A stretch of DNA of 64,000 nucleotides from Achatina immaculata. Lineage: Eukaryota; Mollusca; Gastropoda; Stylommatophora; Achatinidae. Every line of letters starts with the position of its first letter. The stretch's first letter is position 1. Positions 23,101 to 32,400 of the stretch are shown piece after piece. Under the pieces are notes generated by a model. It searched no databases. It worked only from the letters and a program-made list of their open reading frames with translations, and was not told the origin of the DNA. The position numbers were made by a program, and so were the translations under genes. The stretch covers positions 12,094,274 to 12,158,273 of the forward strand of contig CM019713.1 in NCBI GenBank assembly GCA_009760885.1, written 5' to 3'.

Positions 23101-24161
23101 TTTCCTCGCTGCCTTTCTTTTCCCAGATTTTCTCTGATATCCATTTTTCAAGGCTGGGTCGACCTCGGGGCCGTATGTGTTGGAAAAATAATCCCCGCTC
23201 AGCTTGGGATTTGAACCCTCGACCATTCGGTTGCTAGACGAGTGCTCTAACCACTACGCTAGCCGGTCCTTATACCACTAATATACCACTAATAACAATT
23301 TATGTGAATTAAATGTTCCTGGCGGACTGAACAAGGATTTCAGCATCAGATTGGTGCATTTTGAGCTGATTGTAAGAATGTGCGGTTTTTTTTTCATTGC
23401 AACTTCACACTCTGAGATGGTGAAAGGAGATCCATGTGTATTTAAGATTCAGGAATGAGTTTTGACATGGTTTAAAAATTTATGTCACAGATGGCAGTCT
23501 TGATAATTAGTATCTTCAGTCTAGAGAGATTTAAGTGTGCAGCATTCACATTCCAGACTTTAGGTTTAATGTCTCCATTCCAGACAGATGAAACGGTACA
23601 ATATGTACACCAGACCTAGACTCATTTTCCTCATTCTAAGTTGTTCTTTTCAGTTTAGCAAATTGCAAAAATTAATTTCTCTGTTTCGAATCTTTCTGTT
23701 GAGCATTGTACACAGCAAACTGAGAAGTTAATTTCTCTGTTTCAGATTATTCTGTTCAGTATTGTATAGTGCAGTTTGGAAGTTAATTTCTCAGTTCCAA
23801 GTTATTCCCTTGAGTAATGTATACAACAATTTAGAAGTTAACTTCTCTGTTCAAATTATTCTATTGGGTATTGTACACTATAAAATTTGAAAAGTTAATT
23901 TCTCTATTCCAGATTAATCTGTACTTGCTGTCCAGGGTCATCTATGGCATCTGTAAGTTGCTGGTCCAGAAGAAGGTGATCCCCAAACCTCAGACCGATG
24001 TCTTTCCATGGTTTGCTGCCATCATGTGGGGCCTAACCTTGTGGCTGTTTGAGTACCAGCAGTCCTGCCTGCAGGCATCTCTTGTTTCCTCCATGACCTA
24101 CATATACAGAGACAGTGAAAAATGGACAAGCCTTAGAGACTTCTTGATTTATAATGAATGA
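15849..24161 (+). CDS. PXMP4: Peroxisomal membrane protein 4 (PMP24) orthologue, 4 exons
   Basis: Spliced product of 201 residues from exons 15849-15943, 21149-21211, 22342-22540 and 23913-24161 (606 nt with stop). The vertebrate protein is about 212 residues. The family (Tim17/Tim22/Tim23/PMP24) sits in the peroxisomal membrane; its exact role is not settled. Visible hallmarks: IKGFRNGAV at residues 24-32, YGAKIRFPHALVMTFLFRNG at 33-52, a hydrophobic stretch at 72-82, HAFLSAFCAGFVIFG at 97-111, INLYLLSRVIYG at 120-131, FPWFAAIMWGLTLWLFEY at 150-167 and the C-terminus RDFLIYNE. All three introns are GT-AG (phases 2, 2, 0), and the reading frame is uninterrupted, so the gene looks functional. 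Introns of 5205, 1130 and 1372 bp are full of repeats, including a 2.6-kb satellite. Confidence 0.95.
16271..16486 (+). repeat. 35-bp perfect inverted repeat around a tRNA-like sequence
   Basis: Arms at 16271-16305 and 16452-16486 are perfect reverse complements, with a 146-bp loop. The loop contains a tRNA-like head: box A-like TGGCTAAGTCGATAGTACGC at 16310 and box B-like GTGTTCGAATCCC at about 16371. This is probably a SINE-type element with a fold-back structure. The box A resembles that of the element at 62105-62310. It lies in intron 1 of PXMP4. Confidence 0.75.
16640..17160 (+). mobile_element. LINE C-terminal fragment in PXMP4 intron 1
   Basis: Broken frames read AAYACETWTLNKTAEKHINA, then GKRKIGRPRQRWLQDIVDDL and HNREAKFHQGHAN. 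This is the end of an RTE-related LINE, closing with an AATG-type tail at 17144-17161. The family is shared with 39075-39760 (-) and 38820-38960 (+). Confidence 0.8.
17220..19817. repeat. 36-bp satellite array, 72 units, in PXMP4 intron 1
   Basis: The unit is gctgacatgctttcaaagtt followed by gatgcaccatatgata. The first gctgac is at 17220 and the last at 19812: 2592 bases, exactly 72 x 36, so no net indels. Variation is confined to a few sites (caaag/tagag/gaaag/cagag, atatg/acatg/tttg, gatag/ggtag), and some variants travel together, such as 'aaaactg...ccacatg'. Most units contain CATATG. Since 36 is a multiple of three, long ORFs (up to 891 codons on -) run through it; they are by-products. 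The core shares atagctgacatgct with the LINE 5'-region repeat at 20519. Confidence 0.97.
19818..20518. other. Intronic stretch with simple repeats
   Basis: A C-homopolymer at about 19855-19870, a (TA)n(TG)n tract at 20157-20190 and a GGTGGATGGATGG-type tract at 20215-20255. No gene is recognised. Confidence 0.7.
20519..20915 (-). mobile_element. LINE 5'-region repeat, copy 2, with 34-bp tandem units
   Basis: Matches 640-960 (copy 1) from 'catagctgaccaagaccctg' onward. Unlike copy 1 it begins with about four tandem copies of a 34-bp unit (catagctgacatgctagtgt then cagggttgacagac) at 20519-20672, one of which has a small slippage duplication of ctgaca. No endonuclease coding sequence follows, so this is an isolated 5' piece. 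The strand is assigned by analogy with copy 1. Confidence 0.6.
21149..21211 (+). CDS. PXMP4: PXMP4 exon 2
   Basis: A 63-nt exon after a T-rich tract and acceptor ttttcacag (21140-21148), ending at donor gtaagt (21212). It completes the split Val codon and encodes YGAKIRFPHALVMTFLFRNG, one of the most conserved blocks of the family. Confidence 0.95.
21425..21545 (+). mobile_element. LINE 3' fragment in PXMP4 intron 2
   Basis: Matches parts of the LINE tail at 59757-60305: 'atgaagaatgtatgagaaga' near the start and 'agaaacataatagccaatgc' near the end. An internal portion is missing. Confidence 0.65.
21940..22207 (+). mobile_element. LINE 3' end with (GAA)n tail
   Basis: Decayed C-terminus reading RVKWFGHLTCMCPEQPTALA, then a (GAA)n tail at 22187-22207. 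It resembles the RTE-related fragment at 3225. The tail type is like 4155 and 34477. Confidence 0.6.
22342..22540 (+). CDS. PXMP4: PXMP4 exon 3
   Basis: A 199-nt exon from acceptor tttcag (22341) to donor gtgagt (22541). It encodes LKDKIIAILEATYTHSRNLA, a hydrophobic stretch, then SHQLHAFLSAFCAGFVIFGK and NNKINEQ. A C-homopolymer of about 17 bases at 22314-22329 lies just before the acceptor and serves as part of the polypyrimidine tract. Confidence 0.95.
22998..23270 (-). mobile_element. SINE family A in PXMP4 intron 3
   Basis: On the minus strand it starts with a tRNA-like head (box A TAGCGTAGTGGTTAGAGCAC, box B GGTTCAAATCCC), followed by the central 'gatatcagagaaaatctggg' block and the family A tail. 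It is nearly full length. Confidence 0.85.
23615..23912 (+). repeat. 55-57-bp tandem repeat of the PXMP4 exon 4 acceptor region
   Basis: Five units carry the motif gttaatttctct at 23671 (attaattt variant), 23727, 23782, 23837 and 23894, with periods of 56, 55, 55 and 57. The last unit is the true 3' splice site of exon 4. The unit at 23727 keeps a full pyrimidine tract and CAG (AG at 23744-23745), followed by attattctg, a close match to the real exon start attaatctg. The others have lost the CAG. Confidence 0.85.
23913..24161 (+). CDS. PXMP4: PXMP4 exon 4 (terminal coding exon)
   Basis: Follows acceptor attccag (AG at 23911-23912) in phase 0. It encodes INLYLLSRVIYGICKLLVQK, FPWFAAIMWGLTLWLFEYQQ, SSMTYIYRDSEKW and the terminal RDFLIYNE, then TGA at 24159-24161. 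The Arg/Ser-Asp-Phe-Leu-Ile-Tyr-Asn ending is a signature of PMP24. Confidence 0.96.
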   Translation: MNLYLLSRVIYGICKLLVQKKVIPKPQTDVFPWFAAIMWGLTLWLFEYQQSCLQASLVSSMTYIYRDSEKWTSLRDFLIYNE

Positions 24162-24456
24162 AAGCTGTACTTGTTTTAGTTGCTAGGCATGTAGCTGACA
24201 CTTTTCTTTTTTTTTTTTTTTCTAATTCAATATGCATTACAGTAAACCCTCAGTTTAGTGGACCCCGATATAATAGATTTTGGATTTAAGGGACCTGGCA
24301 AATAATAGTAGGAAACACGTGATAGTTTGCATAAGATCCAAGTTTAGAAGAAGATGTCTGTAAGTGGTATGTGAGTGAATATTACATATTCATTGTACTG
24401 TAGAATATATTAAGGGTTTTTTTTCTTTCTTTTTTTTTTTTTTTAAAATTAAAAAC

Positions 24457-24462
24457 AATAAA
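24457..24462 (+). terminator. Candidate polyadenylation signal of PXMP4
   Basis: AATAAA about 295 bases after the stop codon, in an A-rich context. It is the first canonical hexamer downstream; another lies near 26005. Which one is used cannot be told from sequence. Confidence 0.45.
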
Positions 24463-26089
24463 AAGTTGCAACCCTCCGTACCCTCTGTTACATTCAGTTT
24501 AATGGACTAACAAGACTAAATTCTGTGGCAAGATAAAGCCTGCCCCCAACCAAGAGATAACAGTTTTCACATCATGTTTTGTATTTTGTCTCTGAACACT
24601 GTTTTGTGCCTGGGGCTGGTTTTATGTGTGCCAGCCTTTAGTAAGTCTGGAGGGTGAAGAATATTTATAACTTTTGGTGCAGAATATAGAAGGAGCATAA
24701 TCGTTAAAGATATGATGAGTGTAGGAATAAAAGCAATGAATATAAACACAAGTGTACAGACTTTATAGTGGGTTTTTTTTTTTTTTTTTCTTTTCTTCCC
24801 TCAATAGTTGGAAAAGCCAGAAGCAGCTGGAGAAAAGGGCTGAGATAGTTTGACTGTGGAAAGGATGAATGGGAAATTATGTTTTTGTGTATACAAGTGT
24901 ATGTGATACACAAGCGCAAGGTGATAAAATGATAAGGGATATTTTAAAACCAGACTTTTTTTTTTTTTTTAAAACAGTTGGATACATGGGTGGCATAGGA
25001 GAATATTTGTTTGCTGTAAAGTCTTTGTACTTTGCATTATTTGCTTGTATATTTTTTTCTATTTTTACCAGATTTTTTTGGTTTTTTTTTTTTTGTTGCT
25101 CCGAATTTTGATTGTAAGAGAATGGATAAAGTTAATTTATGGAAACTTTGTTATTCAAAACTATGAATGTAACTGTCGAACGTTTTCTGATAACTTTGTC
25201 CACAGACATTGGATGTTTTAAAATAAAAATTATGTGCCTTTTAATGTTGCTAGCGTTCTCTGTCTCTCTCTTGACTGGCAAGTGATGCTTCAGTACAGAT
25301 TTGAAGAAAGACCAAGAGAACAGCAAGAGTTTTTTTAATTTTTGCTTTTGTTTTTTTGTCAGTTTTTGTGATGTGTGAACAGATGTTACTGGATTTATGT
25401 TATTCTTTTGGATATTTGGCAGTTTATCATATTTTTGTTTGTTTGTTATTGAACCTCTTATATATTTATATAACATTTTTTGTCTAATTATTTTCATATC
25501 TTTTGTATATGATTGAAACCCATATTTATATTTCATTTTTGTTTTTCCTGTGGAGGCTGTTTTATACAGCTCTCTCTTTTGTTGTTTATTATTGCATGTT
25601 TATGAGATTTTGAATGTGTTTATATTTGTCATTACCCACTAGTCCATTGTCATAGTACACATGTTGGACACAATGGGATCTTTTAGAATAACATTTCATG
25701 CAAACTGTATGATCCTGATACATTACAGACTATGAGAACTTTTAGTATAATAATTATTGCAAACTACATGATCCTGGTACACTGCCATTGCACACAGTGG
25801 GATCTTTTAGTATAATAGTTATTGCAAACCATATGATCCTAGTACATTACACACAATGAGATTTTTTTATATGACCCAGGTACATTGCAGAAAGTAGGAT
25901 CTTTTTTAGTAAAGCAGTATATATGATCCTGGTACATTACATATCAGTTGGTTCTTTAATTCAGATTTATATGTGCCTTGAAAATTAACTTTAAAAAAAA
26001 AATCAAATAAAATTTGAGATGGGGACATTTTTTTCTTTCAATTAAATAAGAAAAAGACAGTCAAAATTTCTTGGACTTGTCATGAGAAT
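24463..26089. other. Downstream of PXMP4: T-rich DNA and ~64-bp degenerate tandem repeat
   Basis: No gene is recognised. T-homopolymers occur near 24775, 24957 and 25080. From about 25645 to 25950 a degenerate unit ('gatcctggtacattacagac' then 'gggatcttttagtataata') is repeated roughly five times. Confidence 0.6.
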
Positions 26090-26600
26090 TGGAAGTTGGA
26101 GAATCTAGTAATGATTGGAAAATTTAAGGGGAACTAGTAATGATTGGAAAATTTAAGGGGAACTAGTAACGACTGGAAAATTTAAGGGGAACTAGTAACG
26201 ACTGGAAAATTTAAGGGGAACTAGTAACGACTGGAAAATTTAAGGGGAACTAGTAATGATTGGAAAATTTAAGGTGAACTAGTAATGATTGGAAAATTTA
26301 AGGGGAACTAGTAATGATTGGAAAATTTAAGGGGAACTAGTAATGATTGGAAAATTTAAGGGGAACTAGTAATGATTGGAAAATTTAAGGGGAACTAGTA
26401 ATGATTGGAAAATTTAAGGGGAACTAGTAATGATTGGAAAATTCAAGGGGAAAAAAGAAGAGAGGAAGGCCAAGAGAAAAATATCTTTTTGGACTGACCA
26501 AGATGACATAGAAAAAAGAAAAGTATCTGAATTAACCATAAACACGAAGGACTGCACACGATGGAGAAGCACGATCTTCAGTACTGTCTAGCATAGCACA
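26060..26600 (+). mobile_element. LINE C-terminal fragment expanded by a minisatellite
   Basis: Reads as a decayed RTE-related tail: gacttgtcatgagaattgga encodes the Gly-Leu/His-Val-Met-Arg motif, and after the array come KKRGRPREKYLFGLTKMT and a Trp-Arg-Ser-type ending near 26560. The array at 26106-26456 is a repeat of the segment between these motifs. Confidence 0.65.
26106..26456. repeat. 29-bp minisatellite (about 12 units) derived from a LINE
   Basis: Unit actagtaatgattggaaaa then tttaagggga; variants cgact/tgatt and a single ttcaagg. The sequence corresponds to the LINE codons for Glu-Asn-Leu-Val-Met-Thr-Gly-Lys found in related tails (compare 60115 and 62785). Confidence 0.9.
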
Positions 26601-26829
26601 TAATATGTGAATAATAATATTAAGATAATGGCAGGTAATGGCGACAGAGTGAGTTTTACAGACTTAAAGACAAAGATAGTGATGCGGAAGAATAGATGAG
26701 AGGATAGTAATTATTGCCATGAAATAAATGTGCTTTCATCCATTTAATGCTGGCGTGAAACTGATGTTTAATGTTGATTACTGTGATGCTGAAGCTTTTC
26801 TGCTTTCTTTGAGCAGAGTGGCAGATTGT

Positions 26830-27083
26830 CTGTCGGCTTTATCTGGATGGTCCAGTTTTCTAATGCTGGATTATTGTGTTCATAGCCTTTTACTCCTCTT
26901 GATGTATCCAGTTTGAGACTTGAATCTTGGTTTGAATGTGAAACTTGAATTAGTTTCCTAGCTTTAGGGAGCAATGTCTGATACCAGTTTGACTGGAGTG
27001 TTCTGAAAAGCTAGTCTACAACCAACTTATTTCTCAAAAAAGAAAAAAAAAGTCACTTCTCAAGCCATAGCTCTGCTCTTCCT
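26830..27083 (+). repeat. Dispersed unknown repeat, copy 1
   Basis: Matches 34384-34476 plus 34661-34803 in blocks such as tatctggatg.tccagttttct, ctcct.t.gatgtatc and tctg.taccagt.tgactggagtg. No coding function is recognised. It may be an undescribed transposon piece. A minisatellite begins directly after it. Confidence 0.65.
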
Positions 27084-27509
27084 CTGGAAGTGACTGAGAA
27101 CAGAGCATTGAGGAAGTGACTGAGAATAGAGCATTGAGGAAGTGACAGAGAATAGAGCATTGAGGAAGTGACAGAGAATAGAGCATTCAAGAAGTGACCG
27201 AGAATAGAGCATTGAGGAAGTGACCGAGAATAGAGCATTGAGCAAGTGACCGAGAATAGAGCATTGAGCAAATGACCGAGAATGGAGCATTGAGCACGTG
27301 ACATGGAATAGAGCATTCAGGAAGTGACCAAGAATAGAGCATTGAGCAAGTGACCTAGAATAGAGCACTGAGGAAGTGGCCGAGAATAGAGCATTCAAGA
27401 AGTGACTGAGAATAGAGCATTGAGCAAGTGACTGAGAATAGAGCATTGAGCAAGTGACCGAGAATAGAGTATTGAGGCAGTGACTGAGAATAGAGCATTC
27501 AGGAAGTGT
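27084..27509. repeat. 26-bp minisatellite, about 16 units
   Basis: Unit gaagtgaccgagaatagagc then attgag, with variants at several positions. ORFs of 87 and 173 codons on - are by-products. Confidence 0.92.
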
Positions 27510-28159
27510 CATGTTGATTTGTCTCAGGGAGAAATTCGGTGTACATTGGGGTTTTTTTTGTTTGTTTGATAGAAAAGTCATGCTAAGAATTTAACTCTAA
27601 GACTACCACGAACCATTAAAAAAATACTTTAAAAAATTTAAAAAAAAAAAGAAAGAATAACTGCAGTCATGTGACTTTCTTCCATATTTGGGAGTTTGTA
27701 ATTTTAAACTGTTATAAACACCAAAAATAGGCATTGCATCTTTTGTTGGTAAACATGGTGGCTGTCATGAATGCTAAAATAAAAATCATTTGTGTATCAT
27801 AGATACTGTTTGGTGGAGTAAGAGTTAATCTGCTGCCTGTTTTTTTTGTGTGTGTTAAATTCATGGTTAAAGAGAAGGGGGCTGTAGTGTTCTTATGTCC
27901 AGTCTGTATAATCAGAAAGGTCTTTATATCTTCTAAGTATGTAGAATGACCTTAGAACTGAATTTATTCATGTAATATTTTACTATACGAGAGTGAATTA
28001 AATGAAAGTTAGAAAATGTGAATAAGACTTCCAAAAGAACAGATGGAAGTTAGTATTACCATCAGTGATGCCAGCAGATAGCACGACCACCACCAAGCAG
28101 CAGGCCGGGAATAGTGCGTGTCAAGAAGGTGACTTGCATATATACCTTAAAGAAGAAGT
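27510..28159. other. No feature seen
   Basis: AT-rich DNA with short A-runs; no ORF or repeat family is recognised. Confidence 0.5.
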
Positions 28160-28645
28160 GTGTTCTGTCATGTGAATCTTGTCCACCAAATGTCTGAATC
28201 CCACAGACATAACATTGTGAAATGTCTGCCATGTATGGCAGTGAGTGCGTGTGTGTGGCTCTTATTCTTCTTCTTTGTTCGCTTCTACTACCAAGATCGC
28301 CCTATGATCCTGCTGAATTTACTCCTGTGGTCTTTGATGTGTCCTGTGGTCCCCGAGAGGCCCACAAGAGGTTCAGAGTATCGCGGGACTTGGGCCTGAA
28401 TTCTTGGTGGGTCGCAGAAGCGGGATTGCGTGATACAGTGGTGTTATCGTTGCACCAGTTTAATCTAGAGTTGGACTTTCTCACCAGAAAACCTCGATGT
28501 GTTTTGGATATCAGTATATCCCCACCGGGTGAGGGGTGGTTGCCCATCCAGTCCAGCGTTGGACTTTCTCACCTGAAGACCTCAGCAAGATTAGGATACC
28601 ATATATCCCCATCGGGTGAGAGGTGGTTGCCTATCTAGACTGCCC
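28160..28645 (+). other. Unrecognised ORF of 138 codons ending in a duplicated segment
   Basis: An open frame at 28222-28638 reads RSPYDPAEFTPVVFDVSCGP and HKRFRVSRDLGLNSWW before entering two imperfect copies of an ~85-bp segment (28468-28552 and 28558-28640; shared ggactttctcacc.gaa and gggtga.aggtggttgcc.at). The composition looks partly protein-like but I recognise no family. It could be part of an undescribed mobile element or an exon. Confidence 0.3.
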
Positions 28646-28739
28646 TGGTCCAGTGTCTCTGACTTCAGCATTTTGTGGTCGTGGCCACTCCCTTTCCTAG
28701 TTGTGACCAGAACGGAGCTTTTGTCCAGGAGGACGAATC

Positions 28740-29470
28740 CTCACCACTAGTAAGTTTCACCCCCTGGGTTGAGCCGGTTTAGGCTTATTGTCCCAGTATG
28801 GGCGCGTTTAGGATGTGACCGACCTCTAGAGCGGAGGTACTTTGACATGAGTAGTCATCAAGTTTCAGCCCTGGGTTAAGTCGGTTTAGGCATATTTCAC
28901 CAGTATGTATGTATATCGGACATGGCCGGCCTCTAGAGCAGAAGTGCTGTGTTATGAGTAGCTCTCGCCGCGAGACTACTGGACATACCGATTAAGCTTC
29001 ATTTTATCCTTTCCATCACCTTTTCACAGAGGCTCCACACGGCAACCCTAATCACATTTTCACATTTTCTTCATTGGCTGGGAGGAGCTTCACTCCACGT
29101 GCAGCGTCTGAAAAATCTCGCCAGCAGTGTCTTAGTTTAACCTTTGGGTTAAGCCAATTTAGGTCAGTCTGCCCCAGTATGGGTGTATATAGGACATGGC
29201 CGGCCTCTAGAGCAGAGGTGCCGTGACTTGAGTAGTACTGACCTCTATAAAAGGGATGGCGACTGCAGTAAAACTGGTTTAAATAAATAAGGTAGATAGA
29301 GGTGTATGGTGCAGTTTTACAAAGTACTGGTTACTTCACTTAATCCTTTCCTTCACCATTTCCATGGCGGCTCTACGCTGCAACCCTAGTCACATTTTTT
29401 TTCATTGGCTGGGAAGAGTTTCCCCTCACACATGGCAGCTGAAGAATATGGCCAGCAGTGGGTTTTCGGA
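28740..29470. repeat. Unrecognised tandem segmental duplication
   Basis: Three imperfect copies of a ~110-bp segment (agtttca.ccctgggttgag ... ggcctctagagcagaggtgc) begin at about 28753, 28860 and 29135. A second segment (atcctttcc.tcacc ... cattggctgggaggagctt) occurs at 29005-29130 and 29342-29465. The order suggests a ~340-bp unit duplicated at least once. The 29471-29880 stretch contains no recognised gene. Confidence 0.6.
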
Positions 29471-29884
29471 GTTTCCATACTCCTAGATGAGCTACCAAAC
29501 AAGACCCTCATCTACCTGAAACGTCTGGTTTTCAGGCGGCAGATATTCACCTTTGCCCCTTCTCCTGTCAGTTTGAACAGTTCCACCACGAGAAGGCCAG
29601 GAGCTGGATGTGGACTGTCAGAGGCTATTTGAGACGCACGTGGAGAGCATATCCCCACCCCACCTCCGGCTATAACAGTCATTAGAACCTGTGTGTGGCT
29701 CAAGTTTGCATCTGGGTTGTGAAGTTCAAGACAGGCATAACAAGCTTACATAGTATCGGCTGTTGTCTGGAGAAGCACACAAGATGGTAACTCCTGCCAT
29801 CTTCCAGGACATGGATGCGGTCATACAAGGCTTTCAGCATATTCTGGACCTGGTTTGCAGGTGGCACAGATGCATGCAAAGGAA

Positions 29885-29974
29885 GGGGGACTATATTGTA
29901 ATATAGGGGGACTATATTGTAATGTAGGAGGACTATATTGTAATGTAAGTGGACTGTATTGTAATATCTTATAT
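29885..29974. repeat. 20-bp minisatellite, left part
   Basis: Unit ggggactatattgtaatata, about four copies. The same array continues at 31483-31660 on the other side of the RTE LINE. Confidence 0.88.
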
Positions 29975-31482
29975 CTTATATCCTTCCCGTGCCGTTAGAC
30001 GTCACATAGGGCTCGCAAAGTAGTTCGCCAATTTTTCCTGTCTTCGGCGAGTCTTTCAACCTCAACAAAGGATTTTATGCCTGTTAACTTGGCCTCTCTT
30101 AATAATGTCCTCTTCAGAGTTTCACGCGGTCTGCCCCTTTTTCTTCGGCCTGTTGTGTTCCACTTGATAGCTTGTTTTGGGATTCTCTGATCATTTCTTC
30201 TCATCAAGTGACCAACATATGTCCATCTCCTTTTCCTGATCACCCATGAGACTGGTTGTTGTTCAGTCATCTGTCTTATCTCTGCATTGTTCTTGAATTC
30301 ATTCCACTTGATGCCGAGTATTTTCCTTAGGCATTTGTTTTCAAAAGAGTCTAATTTCTTTTCTATTTCTTTAGTTGTTTTCCAGCTTTCGCATGCATAA
30401 ATGAGGGTGGATATTACATTTGAATTGAATAGTCTTAACTTGGTTTTTGTGCTTATAACTTTTGAATTCCATATGTTCTCAAGATTCTTGAAGATTGATG
30501 CTGCTTTTGCAATTCTGATCCTAACTTCCTTTCTAGTGTCACCATCCTGGTCTATGTAGCTGCCAAGGTATGCAAATTGATTGACTTCTTCAATATCTGT
30601 CCCTTCTATGTGTATTTTTCCATTTTGATTGATGGGAATTTTCATTATTTTTGTTTTGTCCTTGTTAATTTCAAGTCCTATTTTGCTAGCCAGTGAAGAC
30701 AGGCTATCTGTTTTTTCTTGCATGGAATTCACATTATTACTGATAAGAGTTATGTCATCAGCAAAATCAAGATCTTCTAGTTGGGTCCCATGTACCCAGT
30801 CAATACCTGTGTTACCTGTGCAGCATTTTTTCATTATGAAGTCTATTGTAATCCCAAAAAGTAAAGGAGACAGTATACATCCTTGTTTCACGCCTGTTTC
30901 AATCTGGAACCATTCACTCATCCCTTCTTCTGTCTTGACTGCACAACCATATCCATTGTATAAGTCCTTAATGATGTTGACAATTTTAGATGGTATTCCA
31001 TATAGACATAAAATTCTCCATAATGAATCTCTGTGTATGCTATCAAATGCCTTCTTAAAATCTATGAAATTCAGTATTAATGGTTTCTGCTTTTCAATAT
31101 GTTCTTCAAGTATTATTCTGAGAGTAAAGATCTGGTCGAGACAGCTTCTCCCTTTTCGAAATCCTGCTTGTTCTTCTCTCATTGCAGTATCCACTATATC
31201 TTTGAGTCTATTCAAAATGACCTTGCAAAATACTTTTGACACAACTGATATTAAGGTTACTCCTCTCCAGTTGTTACAGTCACTAAGGTTGCCCTTTTTT
31301 GGTATTTTAACAATGATTCCCTTCTTCCAATTAGAAGGGACCTTTTCTTCTTTCCAAATCTTGTTAAACATTCTCTGTAGTTGTCTCATGTTGTCACTAT
31401 TGATAGCTTTTAGCATCTCGGCTGTTATTTCATCTTCACCTGCAGCTTTGTTGTTAGCCATTAAATTCACTGCTGTTTCATT
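29975..31482 (-). mobile_element. RTE LINE, 5'-truncated, RT frame intact (491 codons)
   Basis: The minus-strand frame is open from the insertion edge near 31482 to 29995 with no stop. It encodes a reverse transcriptase. NNKAAGEDEITAEMLKA and WKKGIIVKIPKKGNLSDCNN (fingers) come first. Then RKGRSCLDQIFTLR and FIDFKKAFDSIHRD, GVKQGCILSPLLFGITIDF, the catalytic LDFADDITLIS and INKDKTKIM follow, then FAYLGSYIDQDGD. The C-terminus is RWTYVGHLMRR, TTGRRKRGRPRETLKRTLL and LRALCDV. The endonuclease is lost by 5' truncation, which is usual for such insertions. Its 3' end is a degenerate 'ttatatc' repeat at 29975-29992. It sits inside the 20-bp minisatellite. Intact coding suggests a fairly young copy. 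Confidence 0.93.
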
Positions 31483-31660
31483 GTAATATAGGTGGACTAT
31501 ATTGTAATATAGGTGGACTATATTGTAATATAGTGGGACTATATTGTAATGTAGGTGGACTATATTGTAATGTAGGGGGACTGTATTGTAATATAGGTGG
31601 ACTATATTGTAATATAGGGGGACTATATTGGAATGTAGGGGGACAATATTGGAAAGGGGG
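31483..31660. repeat. 20-bp minisatellite, right part
   Basis: Eight to nine units of the same repeat as at 29885, with tgtag/tatag and gtgg/gggg variants. Confidence 0.88.
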
Positions 31661-32094
31661 TATTACTTTTCCTGCAACATTTTAAGTATTTCACACTTTT
31701 AAACCATCATTTGTTTCACTCTCGTATATGACATAAAGTTTAGACGTTAAACAAGAAAACTAAATGTCTAGCAGACGCAGTTCAGATAAAAGATCCCAGA
31801 GGGTACTTGATAATTAACCTGAGTACCACTGTGAGAATAGAAGGAGGTTTGACAAAACTCTGTATAATCCAGATTCTTGTTTGGTTGTAAAACAACCCTT
31901 CCCCCCACAAAATCTCATAGCATTCAAAGATATTCTTAGTCTAGATATTTTTTGATAATTTCTGTGTTCTGCCATTGTTTTCATCCAATCAAAATATCCA
32001 GTGTACATACATCATATATTGTATCTTCAAATGTATCATATTTAAAATAGTATTAATTCTTGTTTTTTAGATAAGATGGCTTGGAGTTTCATAT
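31661..32094. other. No feature seen
   Basis: AT-rich DNA without recognisable genes or repeats. Confidence 0.5.
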
Positions 32095-32283
32095 AATTTA
32101 TTACTAGCCAAATGTTTTAATGAATTACCAGCCCAATGTTGTATGGAATTACTAGCCTAATGTTATAATGAATTACCAAGCCAGTGTTATAATGAATTAC
32201 CAGCCCAATGTTGTATGGAATTACTAGCCTAATGTTATAATGAATTACCAAGCCAGTGTTATAATGAATTAATAGCCCAGTGG
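32095..32283. repeat. ~24-bp degenerate minisatellite
   Basis: Unit tgaattaccagcccaatgtt then ataa, about eight copies. A 60-odd-base block (gccaatgttgtatggaatta onwards) is itself repeated, giving a higher-order pattern. Confidence 0.8.
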
Positions 32284-32400
32284 CCTGGTTAGCTGAGTGG
32301 TTAGGTGCTTTTTTTTACTAATCCGTTGGTACTGGGATCAGTCCCAGCGGTGGACACACCGAAAAAGGCCCTGGGGTTCATCCAGCCTCTAAAAATGCAT
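32284..32400 (+). mobile_element. SINE family B, head and centre only
   Basis: Starts ggcctggttagctgagtggt (box A), has box B-like gggatcagtccc, then the 'ggggttcatccagcctctaa' block. The tail is missing. Confidence 0.8.
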
